Shown: one piece after another, positions 53,055-62,821 of the stretch
Numbering within the stretch: position 1 is the first letter of the stretch
Layout: every line of letters starts with the position of its first letter
Source: Phycisphaerae bacterium
GTDB lineage: Bacteria > Planctomycetota > Phycisphaerae > UBA1845
Reading direction: 5' to 3'
Assembly: GCA_024102815.1 (NCBI GenBank)
Contig: JAGFJJ010000006.1
Location: 1-64,000, forward strand
Length of the DNA: 64,000 nucleotides
Position numbers and translations under genes: made by a program
Notes under the pieces: generated by a model
Database searches by the model: none
Seen by the model: the letters and a program-made list of their open reading frames with translations, nothing else
What the model was told of the DNA's origin: nothing

Positions 53055-54497
53055 ATGACCAACCCTCGTTTCGGCCTCCGCGCGGAGCGTGCGCCGACCC
53101 CGGCGGCCGCCGGAGGAACACGATCCGATCAATGCGGGCTCCGCGTCGGACGCCGTCTCGCCGCATGGCTGCTCGCGACCTGCCTCGTTCTTGCCGGGGC
53201 AATCACCGCCCAGGCAAGACCGCAGACTTTCGGTTCGAGCCGCGGCGTTCTTCCCGATTCCGCCGGTGCGATTGCCGAAGTCATCATCCAATACGACCCT
53301 GACCTGTACACGGAGTCGCTGCCCTTATTCACCGACCTGCTGAACGCGCTCTCGCCCCGGACGCACGTCACCGTCCTCGTGCCTTCGAACGAGGGCATCA
53401 CCGATGTGATGTCGGCCTGGGGGCCCGACCTGACCGCAAACGGACGTTCGGCGACGATCATCAATGTCGGGCTCCATCTCAGCATCTGGGCCCGCGACCG
53501 CTACATTCCCCGCCAGCCGTTCTCGCTGGTCGGCTCGGCGGCTGGTTTCCTTTCCGCCCCCTATCCGGAATTGGAGCAGGCCAAGATCAACGAGCTTTTG
53601 GCATATCAGACGCTCGGGGCCTTCGGCGTGATCGCCGAACCTTCCGACCTCGGCCTTCGCCTGGAAGGTGGAAACGTCGTCGCCAATCGACGCCACGTTT
53701 TCGTGGGCGCCAATGTCTTCGCGGAGAACGACGTACCGGCTTCCAGCGCCCCGCTTCGCCAATCGCTGCGCGAAGTCTTCGGGCGCGAATACGTCGTAGT
53801 TCGTGATCGCAACGACCTGGTGCCCTGGGTCCACGTCGATATGTATCTCACACCGATCGACGACACGACCGTCCTCGTGGGCAGCGTGACCGCCGCGGCC
53901 GACATCCTGCGGGAGTCCGGGGAAGGCTATCTCATCGGCGCGGCGGAGGACGCCGAAGAGTGCGGCCCCCTCGGCTCCATCGGCGATGCCTGCCTGTCGG
54001 ATATCGTCGAGACCTCCCTGGACGACGTGGCCGAACAGGTACGCGGGCTTGGCTATCGCGTTATCCGTTCACCCGTCGTGCCCGATGTCCCCGACGATTG
54101 GATGCTCACCTACAACAACGTGGTGTTGGAACGGCGCAACGGCCGGCGATATGCCATCGTACCGGTCTACAACGTCCCCTCGCTCGACAACGCCGCGGTC
54201 GACCTCTACCGCAGCCTTGGTTTCGACGTGCATGCCGTCGACGTCTCCGGCATTTACCGGCTGGGCGGGGCGCTTCGCTGCGTCACCAACGTGGCCCGGC
54301 GAACACGAGTCGGGACGACCAGGTCCGCCGCCGCGGTCACCGAGGAGAACAAACCGGGCTACCTGATGGTGCTCGATCTGACGTCCAACGACGAAACCAT
54401 CCAGCCCGACCACCCGTGCCTGCCCGAGCCGGAATCCGAATTCGCTCCGCTCGAAGCCGGTCCCCCACCGTTCCGCTATGAGCAGTCGGTCCGCTGA
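53055..54497 (+). CDS. Secreted pentein (agmatine-deiminase-like guanidine-modifying enzyme)
   Basis: A 480-aa exported protein with a signal peptide at about 34-54 (LAAWLLATCLVLAGAITAQA). The catalytic set of the guanidine-modifying (pentein) superfamily is visible: WARDRY (Asp148), EGGN (Glu204), HVD (His260, Asp262) and GGALRC (Cys409). The arrangement fits agmatine deiminase or peptidylarginine deiminase relatives, which turn guanidino groups to ureido groups. An extracytoplasmic location and a ~60-residue insert around 290-345 set it apart from cytosolic agmatine deiminase. Substrate unknown. Confidence 0.78.
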   Translation: MTNPRFGLRAERAPTPAAAGGTRSDQCGLRVGRRLAAWLLATCLVLAGAITAQARPQTFGSSRGVLPDSAGAIAEVIIQYDPDLYTESLPLFTDLLNALSPRTHVTVLVPSNEGITDVMSAWGPDLTANGRSATIINVGLHLSIWARDRYIPRQPFSLVGSAAGFLSAPYPELEQAKINELLAYQTLGAFGVIAEPSDLGLRLEGGNVVANRRHVFVGANVFAENDVPASSAPLRQSLREVFGREYVVVRDRNDLVPWVHVDMYLTPIDDTTVLVGSVTAAADILRESGEGYLIGAAEDAEECGPLGSIGDACLSDIVETSLDDVAEQVRGLGYRVIRSPVVPDVPDDWMLTYNNVVLERRNGRRYAIVPVYNVPSLDNAAVDLYRSLGFDVHAVDVSGIYRLGGALRCVTNVARRTRVGTTRSAAAVTEENKPGYLMVLDLTSNDETIQPDHPCLPEPESEFAPLEAGPPPFRYEQSVR

Positions 54498-54524
54498 TCC
54501 CCGGGCCGCGTCAAAAGCGCCGCA

Positions 54525-55073
54525 TCACCCCGCGTCGCCGTCCTCGAATAGTGCTTGCAGTATCTCCCCCGCGATCTTCACCGCTTCCTCCGGCGTTTCC
54601 GCGTCGAACAGCCGCTTCCGCCGACGGTACACATCATAGGCTTCACCGGGATCGAATTGCAGCAACACCACGCGCTTGTCGTTCTTGAGAGCAAGGTCGA
54701 TCTCACTGCGCGTGCCCAGCTCGCCCGGGCACGCCACCACGACATCGCTGGAAAGCACGTTGATCACATTCCGGGCGTCTCCCATGCCCGTGACGATCGC
54801 CAGGTCCAGATCCGGTGCCGCACCTTTGGCACTCTTCCCCGGCAGCACGCCCACGACGAATCCCCCCGCTTCCCGCGCCCCCCTTGCCGACGCGGCCATC
54901 ACGCCGCCGTTTCTCCCGCCGTTAAGCAACACCCAACCCCGCCCGGCGATGAGCGACCCGAGCTCCTGCGCCAACTCGGCAACTTCTTCCGAAACCTTCG
55001 ACCCGCCCATAACGCCCACCACAGCCCGGCGGCGCGCCTCGCCATCAACCTTCCGTGATCCCCCTCTCCTCAT
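54525..55073 (-). CDS. TIGR00725-family SLOG/LOG-like protein
   Basis: A 182-aa Rossmann-like protein with VVGVMGGSKVSE at the start, LLNGGRNGGVMAASARGARE (nucleotide-binding loop) and ACPGELGTRSEIDLALKN, the marks of TIGR00725 and the SLOG superfamily near lysine-decarboxylase-like LOG proteins. The PGGxGTxxE catalytic motif of LOG enzymes appears as PGELGTRSE. It may bind or cleave a nucleotide or its derivative; no neighbour hints at a pathway. Confidence 0.88.
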   Translation of the reverse strand: MRRGGSRKVDGEARRRAVVGVMGGSKVSEEVAELAQELGSLIAGRGWVLLNGGRNGGVMAASARGAREAGGFVVGVLPGKSAKGAAPDLDLAIVTGMGDARNVINVLSSDVVVACPGELGTRSEIDLALKNDKRVVLLQFDPGEAYDVYRRRKRLFDAETPEEAVKIAGEILQALFEDGDAG

Positions 55074-55135
55074 CGTTCATTCTGCGTGTTGCGTCCGCAG
55101 ACAACCATCCATCCGATTTCTTGATCCGTCATTGG

Positions 55136-56539
55136 TCATTCCTGCGCTTCCAATTCAATCCGCATCGTCTTCGCCCGCGGCAAATCCGCGTAAATCGCAT
55201 CATCGTGCTGCAGGCTCAACTCATTGTCCGCGACATAGCCCGGAACACGTATCGTCCCCAGGTTCCCGAACGCGCCGAACTCCAGCGCCTGCTCACCGGC
55301 AATCTCAATCACACCGGGCTGCGTCTGCTTCACCAGCCAGCCTTCCGCCAGGCCCCCCGCGCCTTGGAGCGTGAATACCGCTTCCGGATGCATGGGCAGC
55401 AGAAACCGAAACTTCGTAATGCTCCTGGGAATGTAGCTGGCCTTCAAGGTGAATTGCGTGACGTTGGCGACCGCATCATAAACGCCGCGCTCGACCCGCA
55501 GAACGCCCTCGTGCTGATCGCCTCGAATGTCCGTCGCATTGAATGAATAGCTGAACGTGGACACCACGTCCTGCTCCAGCCCGAACGCCACTTCCACGTC
55601 CACGGGCCCGTCGTTCTTCTGCGTGATATAAGTGAGGTTCCATTGCCCGCGAAGATCGGTCGTGATCTCCGCGAATACCTCCCGCAGGTTCTCCCGCCCC
55701 GTCTGCGGAAAATAGCGCCCGCCCGTCTGCCCCGCCAGCGACGAGAGAATGGACTCGTTCCGCCCCGTCGAACTGAAATCGATCACATACAGCGAAATCC
55801 CCTCCCGAACCGCCTCCTCTCGCAGCGTCACCGGATCCTGCGTGCTGCTCGTGTCTTCTCCGTCCGTCAGAAAGACCACGGTATAGACTTCGCCCGGCCG
55901 CCGAGGCTGGCTCTCCAGCAGCGCGAATCCCTCCGCCACCGCATCCCAGACGCGCGTCAATCCCGGCTCCAGTGAGCCCTCCGGCGGAATGGCCTCCAGA
56001 AGCGCCGCACGGCCCGCTTCGTCCACCGTCGTCAGCGGAGCGACCGTACCGAACCCTTCCCCCAGCTCGTCGCGATCGTGAAACTCGACGAGCCCCATGC
56101 GATGCGTCGCCGTAAACACCGGCTGCCCCTCTTCGTCCACCGCCTGGAGAAACTCCTTCGCAGCCTCGATCATCGGTCCGATCGCACCCCGCACGTTCAT
56201 CGAGTTCGTGTAATCCAGAACCAGCACGACCCGCAACGGAAGGCTCGGCCCCGGAGTCACGAACTGGTTCGTCTCCGTGTAATCCAGCACCCGCCCGTTC
56301 TCGAGGATGACGAAGTTGTCCCGCGTCACGCCCTCCGCCACCGCGCGATTGGATGCGTCACGAAGCCGCAGGTCGAAGCTGACCACGTACGGCGGCTGGA
56401 CCCGCCGATCCAGAACCTGCGTCTTGCCGCTCCCTCGACCCGACGGGTCGTCGGGCCCCGGCCCCCCACCGCAACCCGCCGCAGAAACGATAAGTCCGGT
56501 GACCGCGAATAGCGCTGCAATTCGAATCGTGAGTGTCAT
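55136..56539 (-). CDS. VWA-domain lipoprotein
   Basis: A 467-aa protein with a lipoprotein signal (ALFAVTGLIVSAAGC) and a low-complexity Gly/Pro/Ser stretch after it. A von Willebrand factor A domain runs about 100-300. The MIDAS metal motif is DYTNSM in place of the usual DxSxS, with TDGED as the later acidic site. A beta-rich C-terminal part follows. It probably mediates protein-protein contact at the cell surface. No partner genes are adjacent. Confidence 0.82.
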   Translation of the reverse strand: MTLTIRIAALFAVTGLIVSAAGCGGGPGPDDPSGRGSGKTQVLDRRVQPPYVVSFDLRLRDASNRAVAEGVTRDNFVILENGRVLDYTETNQFVTPGPSLPLRVVLVLDYTNSMNVRGAIGPMIEAAKEFLQAVDEEGQPVFTATHRMGLVEFHDRDELGEGFGTVAPLTTVDEAGRAALLEAIPPEGSLEPGLTRVWDAVAEGFALLESQPRRPGEVYTVVFLTDGEDTSSTQDPVTLREEAVREGISLYVIDFSSTGRNESILSSLAGQTGGRYFPQTGRENLREVFAEITTDLRGQWNLTYITQKNDGPVDVEVAFGLEQDVVSTFSYSFNATDIRGDQHEGVLRVERGVYDAVANVTQFTLKASYIPRSITKFRFLLPMHPEAVFTLQGAGGLAEGWLVKQTQPGVIEIAGEQALEFGAFGNLGTIRVPGYVADNELSLQHDDAIYADLPRAKTMRIELEAQE

Positions 56540-56558
56540 CCCTTACACCTCACTTGCG

Positions 56559-57698
56559 TCAGATGGGTTCATCAAACGCCTGGGCAATGTTCTTGGCGAG
56601 CATTTCCGTCGAGTAAAAGCGTACTACGAAGTCCCGAAGCCGTGCAATGGGGCGAGACGACAGGAACATCATGCGGCTCAGCTTTCGCGAATCCCGCTGA
56701 ATCCTGCGAACCCGGTCCTTCCTTCGCTTGACGTACAACGACAGCGCCTCATCCAGGGTCGCGCGGCTGGCACGCGAAAGCTCATCGTTCAGGACGGCCG
56801 CCGACTCCATCGCCATGGACGCGCCCACACCCGCGGTCGGCAGAAAACCGGCCGCAGCGTCTCCCAGCAGCACGACTCGATCTCGCACCCAGGTCGCCGA
56901 ACGTGCGTCCGCCATGGGCCAGAAGTACATCGTCGCATCATCGCGCGGAATCGCCTCGAGAAGCTCATCCGTCGTCGCGCCAAGCCCGGTGAACCTCGCT
57001 CTCACGCGCTGCTCCCGACCCGCCCCCGCTTGGCCGAACCCCCCTGCCCGGGGAGCACCCGCAAAAACACATACCTTGTCTACCGCGGGATACACGCCGA
57101 GGAACCTGCCCGAACCCCAGTATTCCACGAAAGCGCCCTTCGGGATCGACGCCTTGTCCGCCCACCACATCCAGCCGCCCCAACCCGTATCGAAGCGGGA
57201 CGGCTCGCCGAACATGACCGCCCTGGCCCGCGAGTTCAGTCCGTCGGCGCCCACGACAAGGTCGAATTCGTCTGACGAACCATCGCTGAACGTGGCGCGC
57301 ACGCCACCATTCAGGCCCTCCAGACCTTCCAAGGCCGTATCGAATTCGATCTCGGTCTCCCGCAGCCCCTTCCGGAGCACGCGCACCAGATTCGGCCGGG
57401 TCGTCCCCAGGATGGCGCCGAAGCGCCCCGCGATCGGATCAAGCGACCAGCGCTTGAGCAGGCGGCCGCGATCGTCGTGCACCTCGTAGCAGCTCGTCTC
57501 GACGCTGACGTCCGCAAGGGCCTGGTAGAGTCCGAGACCATGCAGAACGCGCGTCCCCAGCGGATAGAGCCCCAGCGAATAGCCGGCGTGCTCGAAGTTG
57601 GGCGCCCGTTCCACGATGCGCAAACGAACACCCCGCGCTTCCAGCAATGCGGCCAGTGTCAACCCGCCGATACCGGCACCCGCGGTCAAGATCCGCAT
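56559..57698 (-). CDS. FAD-dependent monooxygenase (PHBH/UbiH-like)
   Basis: A 379-aa group A flavin monooxygenase. ILTAGAGIGGLTLAALLEAR is the N-terminal FAD fold, VVGADGLNSRARAVMFGE is the DG motif, and VVLLGDAAAGFLPTAGVGAS is the GD motif. Such enzymes hydroxylate small aromatics, quinone precursors or antibiotics using NAD(P)H and oxygen. The ATG at 57698 is set by the start of the FAD fold. It lies 34 bp after norB and may be transcribed with it. Confidence 0.88.
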   Translation of the reverse strand: MRILTAGAGIGGLTLAALLEARGVRLRIVERAPNFEHAGYSLGLYPLGTRVLHGLGLYQALADVSVETSCYEVHDDRGRLLKRWSLDPIAGRFGAILGTTRPNLVRVLRKGLRETEIEFDTALEGLEGLNGGVRATFSDGSSDEFDLVVGADGLNSRARAVMFGEPSRFDTGWGGWMWWADKASIPKGAFVEYWGSGRFLGVYPAVDKVCVFAGAPRAGGFGQAGAGREQRVRARFTGLGATTDELLEAIPRDDATMYFWPMADARSATWVRDRVVLLGDAAAGFLPTAGVGASMAMESAAVLNDELSRASRATLDEALSLYVKRRKDRVRRIQRDSRKLSRMMFLSSRPIARLRDFVVRFYSTEMLAKNIAQAFDEPI

Positions 57699-57732
57699 GT
57701 CCCGCCGTCCAATGGGGTACTCGGCACCGGCG

Positions 57733-60039
57733 TCACGCCGGTTCCAGGCTCTCGACAAACTCCTCCGTTTCGGCGTCCGGCGGCAACGGCTCGAACCGCT
57801 TTCGTGCCCCGAACATGCGCAGTGCGAGGTAGACGATGGGCACAATGCCGCCGACGATGAACAGCACGTCACCCGGCAGACGCAGCCACTCGAAGACACG
57901 CACCGCATCCCGCTCGAAGAACGCTGCCGCCCGGGCCTGCGCGTAACCGGAATTCACGGCGTCGTAAAGCTGAATCGCTCCGATGGGGAAGAGATTGACA
58001 AAGAGCATCCAGGCCAGGCCGATGTTCAGGCTCCAGAAGCAGAGCTTCATCGCCCGCTCCCTCCCCCGGTCACGCGGGAGAAAATAGCTCGCCACGAACA
58101 TGAAGAACCCCACCGCAAGCATCCCGTACACGCCCATCATCGCCCCATGGCCGTGATTCGCCGTGAATTGCGTGCCGATCTCGTAGTAGCTCACAATCGG
58201 CAGATTGATGAGAAACCCGAAAACGCCGGCGCCGAGGAAGTTCCAGAAGCCTACGGCGATCAGAAACAGCACCGCCCACTTGTGCGGAAACGTCTCGCTG
58301 CTGACGTCAAACACGGACTTCTTCGGCTTGGGACTGCCCAGCCGCATGAACCGCCACGCCTCGTACGTCAGGAGCACGAGCGGAACGACTTCCATCGCCG
58401 AGAAGAAAGCTCCCAGCGCCATGTGCACCGCCGGGGCGCCGCTGAAGTACAGATGATGCATCGTACCGATGACACCGCCGACCGAATACAGAATGATGTC
58501 GAGATAAATCACCCGCGTCGCCGTCTCCATCCGAACCATGCGAAGCAGAACGAAAATGTACGCCACCATGATCGTGGTGAAGAGTTCGAGAAAATCCTCC
58601 ACCCACAAATGGACCACCCAGAAACGCCAGAAATCGGCCACCGCAAAGTTCACGACTTTGCCGAAGACCATTCCCGCGGAATAAAAGAGCGGTATGGACA
58701 GCGCGCTGTAAATAAACAACCACGGCATGTTGCCCGGGTGTTCTTTACGCAGGCGCGGCCACATGCCGCGCAGCAAGATCACCAGCCACAGCACCATGCC
58801 TGCCGTCAGAAGAATCTGCCACATTCGACCCAGGTCGACATATTCCCATCCCTGAGCCCCCACCCAGAACCACGGCCCTTTCACCGAGATCAGGTCTCGC
58901 AGGCTCGCCGCCTCACCCAGCAGACTCCCCACCACCACCAGCACCAGCGCACCGAAAAGGACAATCGCCAGCTTGTCCTGGTGCTTGGGCTCACGCCGCG
59001 CGATCATCGGCGCCAGGAAGATTCCCATGGCCAGGTATGCGGATGCAACGAAGAAGATGGCGAGTTGCAGGTGCCACATCCGCGTGAGGTTGTAAGGAAA
59101 CCACGAGGCGATATTGATGCCATAGAAGCCTTCCCGTTCGACGTGGTAGTGGGCGTTCGCACCGCCCAGCAATCCTTGAAAGAGGAAGAGCCCCGCCACG
59201 ACCAGGAAATACCATGCGGTCGCCCGCTGCGCCGGTGTCAGCCGCACCTCGTGCGGGGCGCGGAACTTCACCGTCTCCCCCGGACCCTCCTCCGATCGAT
59301 GCCAGCCCAGAACGTCATAACGACCGAACACAAAGAAGATAAGCCCGATGCCGCCGAGCAGTGCGATGAGACTGAAGACGCTCCACAGCATGGCGTCGGC
59401 CGTCGGTCGATTGCCCGCGATCGGAGCGGGAGGCCAGTTGTTCGTGTACGAGTAGTTCTCCCCGGGCCGTTTGGCAGTCCCCACCCAGGCCGCCCACGAG
59501 AAATACGCCGCCAGATCACGGACCTGATCCTGGTCCGCGATGTGCGGACGCCGCAAACCCTCCTGCTGCTCGGATGGACCGAACCACGTCGCGTAAAACG
59601 ACACCATCTGCTCGAAGGCATACGCCTCGGCCGCCGTGTACGTCAGCGCTTTCGTCTGCTCATCGTAGCGGTTGGCCTTGAAGTCCTCCTGGACCCTGGC
59701 TCGGTCCGCTGGCGATGGCTCGCCGCCTCCGGCGTAGAATGCCAGCATGGCCTCGCCGGCCTGTTCGATATGCTGCGCGGTAAAATCCGGTCCCAGGTAG
59801 GCACCGTGGCCGAACAGCGTGCCGTACTGCATCAGTCCGTATTTCTGAAACAGGTGCTGACCGGCCATGATGTCCTCGGCCGAGAACAACACCTTGCCAT
59901 TCGGATCGACGACCTGCTCCGGGATGGGCGGATGCTCCCGTCCGATCTTGACGGCCAGATAGCCCAAGACGGTGAATCCCGCGATGAATGTTGTGACAGC
60001 CGTCACGGCCCAGCGCGGTGAAATCACCATCTGGTTCAT
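57733..60039 (-). CDS. norB: Quinol-dependent nitric oxide reductase
   Basis: A 768-aa single-subunit qNOR that reduces two NO to N2O with electrons from quinol. The N-terminal cytochrome c-like domain without a heme site (about 35-240, with FGHGAYLGPDF) is followed by twelve membrane helices of the heme-copper oxidase fold: VHLWVEDFLELFTT with a catalytic Glu, GVIGTMHHLYFSG with paired His, and ANHGHGAMMGVYGM. No norC or nitrite reductase is seen nearby, so it looks like a detoxification enzyme rather than part of a local denitrification cluster. Confidence 0.95.
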   Translation of the reverse strand: MNQMVISPRWAVTAVTTFIAGFTVLGYLAVKIGREHPPIPEQVVDPNGKVLFSAEDIMAGQHLFQKYGLMQYGTLFGHGAYLGPDFTAQHIEQAGEAMLAFYAGGGEPSPADRARVQEDFKANRYDEQTKALTYTAAEAYAFEQMVSFYATWFGPSEQQEGLRRPHIADQDQVRDLAAYFSWAAWVGTAKRPGENYSYTNNWPPAPIAGNRPTADAMLWSVFSLIALLGGIGLIFFVFGRYDVLGWHRSEEGPGETVKFRAPHEVRLTPAQRATAWYFLVVAGLFLFQGLLGGANAHYHVEREGFYGINIASWFPYNLTRMWHLQLAIFFVASAYLAMGIFLAPMIARREPKHQDKLAIVLFGALVLVVVGSLLGEAASLRDLISVKGPWFWVGAQGWEYVDLGRMWQILLTAGMVLWLVILLRGMWPRLRKEHPGNMPWLFIYSALSIPLFYSAGMVFGKVVNFAVADFWRFWVVHLWVEDFLELFTTIMVAYIFVLLRMVRMETATRVIYLDIILYSVGGVIGTMHHLYFSGAPAVHMALGAFFSAMEVVPLVLLTYEAWRFMRLGSPKPKKSVFDVSSETFPHKWAVLFLIAVGFWNFLGAGVFGFLINLPIVSYYEIGTQFTANHGHGAMMGVYGMLAVGFFMFVASYFLPRDRGRERAMKLCFWSLNIGLAWMLFVNLFPIGAIQLYDAVNSGYAQARAAAFFERDAVRVFEWLRLPGDVLFIVGGIVPIVYLALRMFGARKRFEPLPPDAETEEFVESLEPA

Positions 60040-60181
60040 TGCACGACTCCTTGAAGACTTGGGAACAAACTCGGGAGGGACTGTGGCTGCTTGATCGAAA
60101 AAAGGGCGCGGACGTCGAATGGAGGCGCGCAGGTCCGATGCGCAGGCGTTTGGTCAGGACAATCTTTCATGACTGCCGACC

Positions 60182-60193
60182 TTGTCTTGACAA
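60182..60193. promoter_or_regulatory. Palindrome upstream of norB
   Basis: TTGTCTTGACAA has perfect 5-bp arms around TT, about 145 bp before the norB ATG. On the minus strand it overlaps a possible -35 (TTGTCA). The half-site spacing is shorter than in FNR/NnrR sites, so the regulator is uncertain. Confidence 0.35.
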
Positions 60194-60219
60194 ATTTTCT
60201 TTTCCAATCGTCGCTGTAA

Positions 60220-61485
60220 TCAGCCGTACAGCACGAATTGATTGCAGAGTTCCAGAACCTCGCCGCGGACTTTCTTGAGGACGTTCTCATCCCCGCCGCT
60301 GCGCAGGGCGCGATCGATAAGTCCTGCGATGGCCGTCATTTGCGGTTCTTTCATCCCCCGCGTGGTCACCGCCGGTGTGCCGAGGCGCAAACCGCTTGTC
60401 TGCGTGGGTTTACGCTCGTCGAAGGGAATCATGTTCTTGTTCACCACGATGCCCGCGACGCCCAGCCACTCCTCCGCTTGCTTGCCCGTTACATCCGGAT
60501 AGGCTGGCCGCAAGTCCAGCAGCATCAGATGGTTATCCGTTCCACCGGAGACCAGTCGATTCCCCTTCGCTACCAGCCCCTCCGCCAGCGCTTTCGCATT
60601 ATCCAGAATCTGTTGCTGGTACGTCCTGAACTCGGGCTTGAGCGATTCGGCGAACCCAACTGCTTTGGCTGCAATACAATGCATCAGCGGGCCGCCCTGA
60701 GTCCCCGGAAAAACACGGGAGTCGATGGTCTTGGCGAACTGCTCCTTGCACATGATCATGCCGCCGCGCGGACCGCGGAGGGTCTTGTGCGTCGTGGTCG
60801 TGACGATGCCCGCCGTCGGGACAGGGCTGGGGTGAAGACCGACGGCCACCATTCCGGCAATATGGGCAATGTCGGCCATGTGCACCGCGCCGACCTCTTC
60901 TGCAATTTCTGAGAACTTCTGAAAGTCAATCGTGCGAGGATAGGCCGAGGCGCCGCTGATAATCAGCTTGGGTTTGTGCTCGCGGGCGAGGCGCCGGATC
61001 TCCGCGAAGTCGAACTGCTCGGTTTTTCGATCCACGCCGTAGGCCACGATGTTGTAGAGCAGGCCGCTCATGTTCACCTTGAGCCCGTGGGAGAGGTGTC
61101 CGCCGTGGGCAAGGTCGAGCGAGAGGATCGTGTCGCCGGGCTGGAGGACGGCCAGGTAGACCGCGGCGTTGGCTTGACTGCCGGAATGCGGCTGGACGTT
61201 GGCGTGGTCGCAGCCGAACAGCTTCTTGGCCCGCTCGCGGGCGAGGTTCTCCACCCCGTCCATGTTCTCGCAGCCGCCGTAGTAGCGCTTGCCGGGATAG
61301 CCTTCGGCGTACTTGTTGGTGAAAACCGACCCCAGCGTCTCCAGCACGGCCTGAGAAACGTGATTCTCCGAGGCAATGAGCTCGATGGTCTCCTGCTGCC
61401 GCCGGACCTCGTCCAGAAGGAACGGCATGATTTCGGGATCGACGGAAGCAACGGTCTTGAAGGTAGCGCGGTTGGCGACGGTCAT
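60220..61485 (-). CDS. glyA: Serine hydroxymethyltransferase
   Basis: The 421-aa PLP enzyme interconverts serine and glycine and loads tetrahydrofolate with one-carbon units. Typical blocks are [45 protein letters not shown] and the PLP lysine in [14 protein letters not shown] (Lys234). Full length. It lies 180 bp upstream of norB in the same direction; no terminator was seen between them, but a joint function is not implied. Confidence 0.97.
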   Translation of the reverse strand: MTVANRATFKTVASVDPEIMPFLLDEVRRQQETIELIASENHVSQAVLETLGSVFTNKYAEGYPGKRYYGGCENMDGVENLARERAKKLFGCDHANVQPHSGSQANAAVYLAVLQPGDTILSLDLAHGGHLSHGLKVNMSGLLYNIVAYGVDRKTEQFDFAEIRRLAREHKPKLIISGASAYPRTIDFQKFSEIAEEVGAVHMADIAHIAGMVAVGLHPSPVPTAGIVTTTTHKTLRGPRGGMIMCKEQFAKTIDSRVFPGTQGGPLMHCIAAKAVGFAESLKPEFRTYQQQILDNAKALAEGLVAKGNRLVSGGTDNHLMLLDLRPAYPDVTGKQAEEWLGVAGIVVNKNMIPFDERKPTQTSGLRLGTPAVTTRGMKEPQMTAIAGLIDRALRSGGDENVLKKVRGEVLELCNQFVLYG

Positions 61486-61809
61486 GATGGCGTCTCGGCT
61501 TATGGGCTGGCGGCTCCGGGCGGTCTGCTCACGACCTCCGCCGGGCCGGAACCTGCTGCACTTGGGAAAATTAGAGAATAGCCCGCCCGCGCGGGCGGAT
61601 CAAACGGGGCGAGTCGCCCCGGACGACCGGTCATGCAATCGCGGTGCCGCGCTGGAGAATGCGGAATGGGAGTGGGAAGCGACGTCAGGGCGGCTTAAAG
61701 AGCATGGCGGCGCTCGATCGGCTCCGCCTTCCGAGCTTGGCCATGCCACCCGACCGTGGGGCGGCCGCAGGCTGTTCAGGACGCGTGTTGTGGCGGATAC
61801 TGGATGGAA

Positions 61810-61912
61810 GAAGCCACGAAGCGACGAAGCCACGGAGCCACGAAGGGAAGAGAAGACCGGCACGGAGGCACGAAGGCACGGAGCAGCAAGAGGCCACGGA
61901 GGCACGAAGGGG
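61810..61912. repeat. Imperfect 8-bp tandem repeat tract
   Basis: About ten imperfect units of the form gccacgaa/ggcacgga fill this interval, broken by short spacers. Tracts of this kind are frequent between planctomycete genes. Confidence 0.8.
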
Positions 61913-61920
61913 AAGTGGAA

Positions 61921-61948
61921 GGCAATAGGCAATGGGCAACAGGCAACG
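61921..61948. repeat. 7-bp tandem repeat, four units
   Basis: GGCAATA, GGCAATG, GGCAACA and GGCAACG follow one another without gaps. The tract directly follows the 8-bp repeat region. Confidence 0.9.
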
Positions 61949-62065
61949 GGGAAAAAGCACGTGGGCACTGAACTGGGGGAAGGCGGCTCAGAGCGGTCGC
62001 TTAACCGCGCAGAACCCCGCCTGTCCATCACGAATAAACAACCGCAACTGATGGGGAGACATGGC

Positions 62066-62821
62066 ATGACTCGGCAGCATCTTCGGCTCGCACTTGCATT
62101 ATTGGGATCGGTGGCTTTTTGCGGCGCGGCTTCCGCCCAGACGGTTCCATGGGTGGTCTACGACGATCCCTTCTCCACGTCCGTCTGCGACGTGGTCAAC
62201 ACGTCCGAGGCCGAGCTCGTGGTCATTGCGGAGGCCGATCCCGGCGTGGACCGCTTCGCCATCGTCACCGGCTCGGACATCATCCTTCAGGACACGGAGG
62301 TGCTGCTTTCGGGCGAGGTGCTCTACCTGGGCCAGCCGGCCGGGACGATCGCGTTCGCAACCGACGGCGACGGGCTTCGCTCGCTGTGGTGGCTTTCGCT
62401 GGACGGGCGGGTGATCCAGGTGAACACGCTCTCGCGTCCGGGCGAGCCGACGGTGACGGACACGCGCCCGGAGGACTATCGCGGCGTGCCCTGCGACGCG
62501 TGCGAATTCTGGGACGACCAGAGCGTGTGTGTGGACTTCGACTCGGACGACGATGGGGTTCCCAACGACGAGGACAACTGCCCGCTGACGGCCAACGCCA
62601 ACCAGCGTGACGGCGACGATGACGGCGTGGGCGACGTGTGCGACAACTGTCCGCAGGTGCCTAACAACAGCCAGGCGGACATCGACCGCGACGGATTCGG
62701 TGACGCGTGCGACGCGGTGGACGACCGGCCGGCGATCCGCCTGTGCGGCGCGGACATCGTCGTGGGGATGATGATGAGCGTGCTGGGGATGGGGGTGCTG
62801 GGGTTGAGGAGGAGGAGGTAG
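62066..62821 (+). CDS. Secreted thrombospondin type 3 repeat protein with C-terminal anchor tail
   Basis: A 251-aa surface protein. The ATG at 62066 follows GGGGAGA and begins a signal peptide ([19 protein letters not shown]). The middle is a beta-rich region. Residues 165-225 hold calcium-binding TSP3-type repeats ([47 protein letters not shown]). The end is [20 protein letters not shown] with an Arg cluster (RRRR), which looks like a sorting tail of the Cys-led MYXO-CTERM type. It may be a substrate of an exosortase- or rhombosortase-like enzyme. Confidence 0.82.
   Translation: MTRQHLRLALALLGSVAFCGAASAQTVPWVVYDDPFSTSVCDVVNTSEAELVVIAEADPGVDRFAIVTGSDIILQDTEVLLSGEVLYLGQPAGTIAFATDGDGLRSLWWLSLDGRVIQVNTLSRPGEPTVTDTRPEDYRGVPCDACEFWDDQSVCVDFDSDDDGVPNDEDNCPLTANANQRDGDDDGVGDVCDNCPQVPNNSQADIDRDGFGDACDAVDDRPAIRLCGADIVVGMMMSVLGMGVLGLRRRR

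Larger units (their letters stand above)
61486..62065. other. Gene-free stretch with simple tandem repeats
   Basis: Divergent intergenic region of 580 bp. It contains two short-unit repeat tracts listed separately and a GGGGAG ribosome site for the next gene at its end. Frames across it look non-coding. Confidence 0.6.

Noticed and set aside
57598..60021. 807-codon plus-strand frame opposite norB
   Set aside because: Antisense to a complete nitric oxide reductase; it is rich in His, Arg, Glu and Gln and has no recognisable domain.
61376..62050. N-terminal extension of the TSP3 protein into the repeat region
   Set aside because: The frame is open only by composition; a signal peptide and ribosome site mark the start at 62066.
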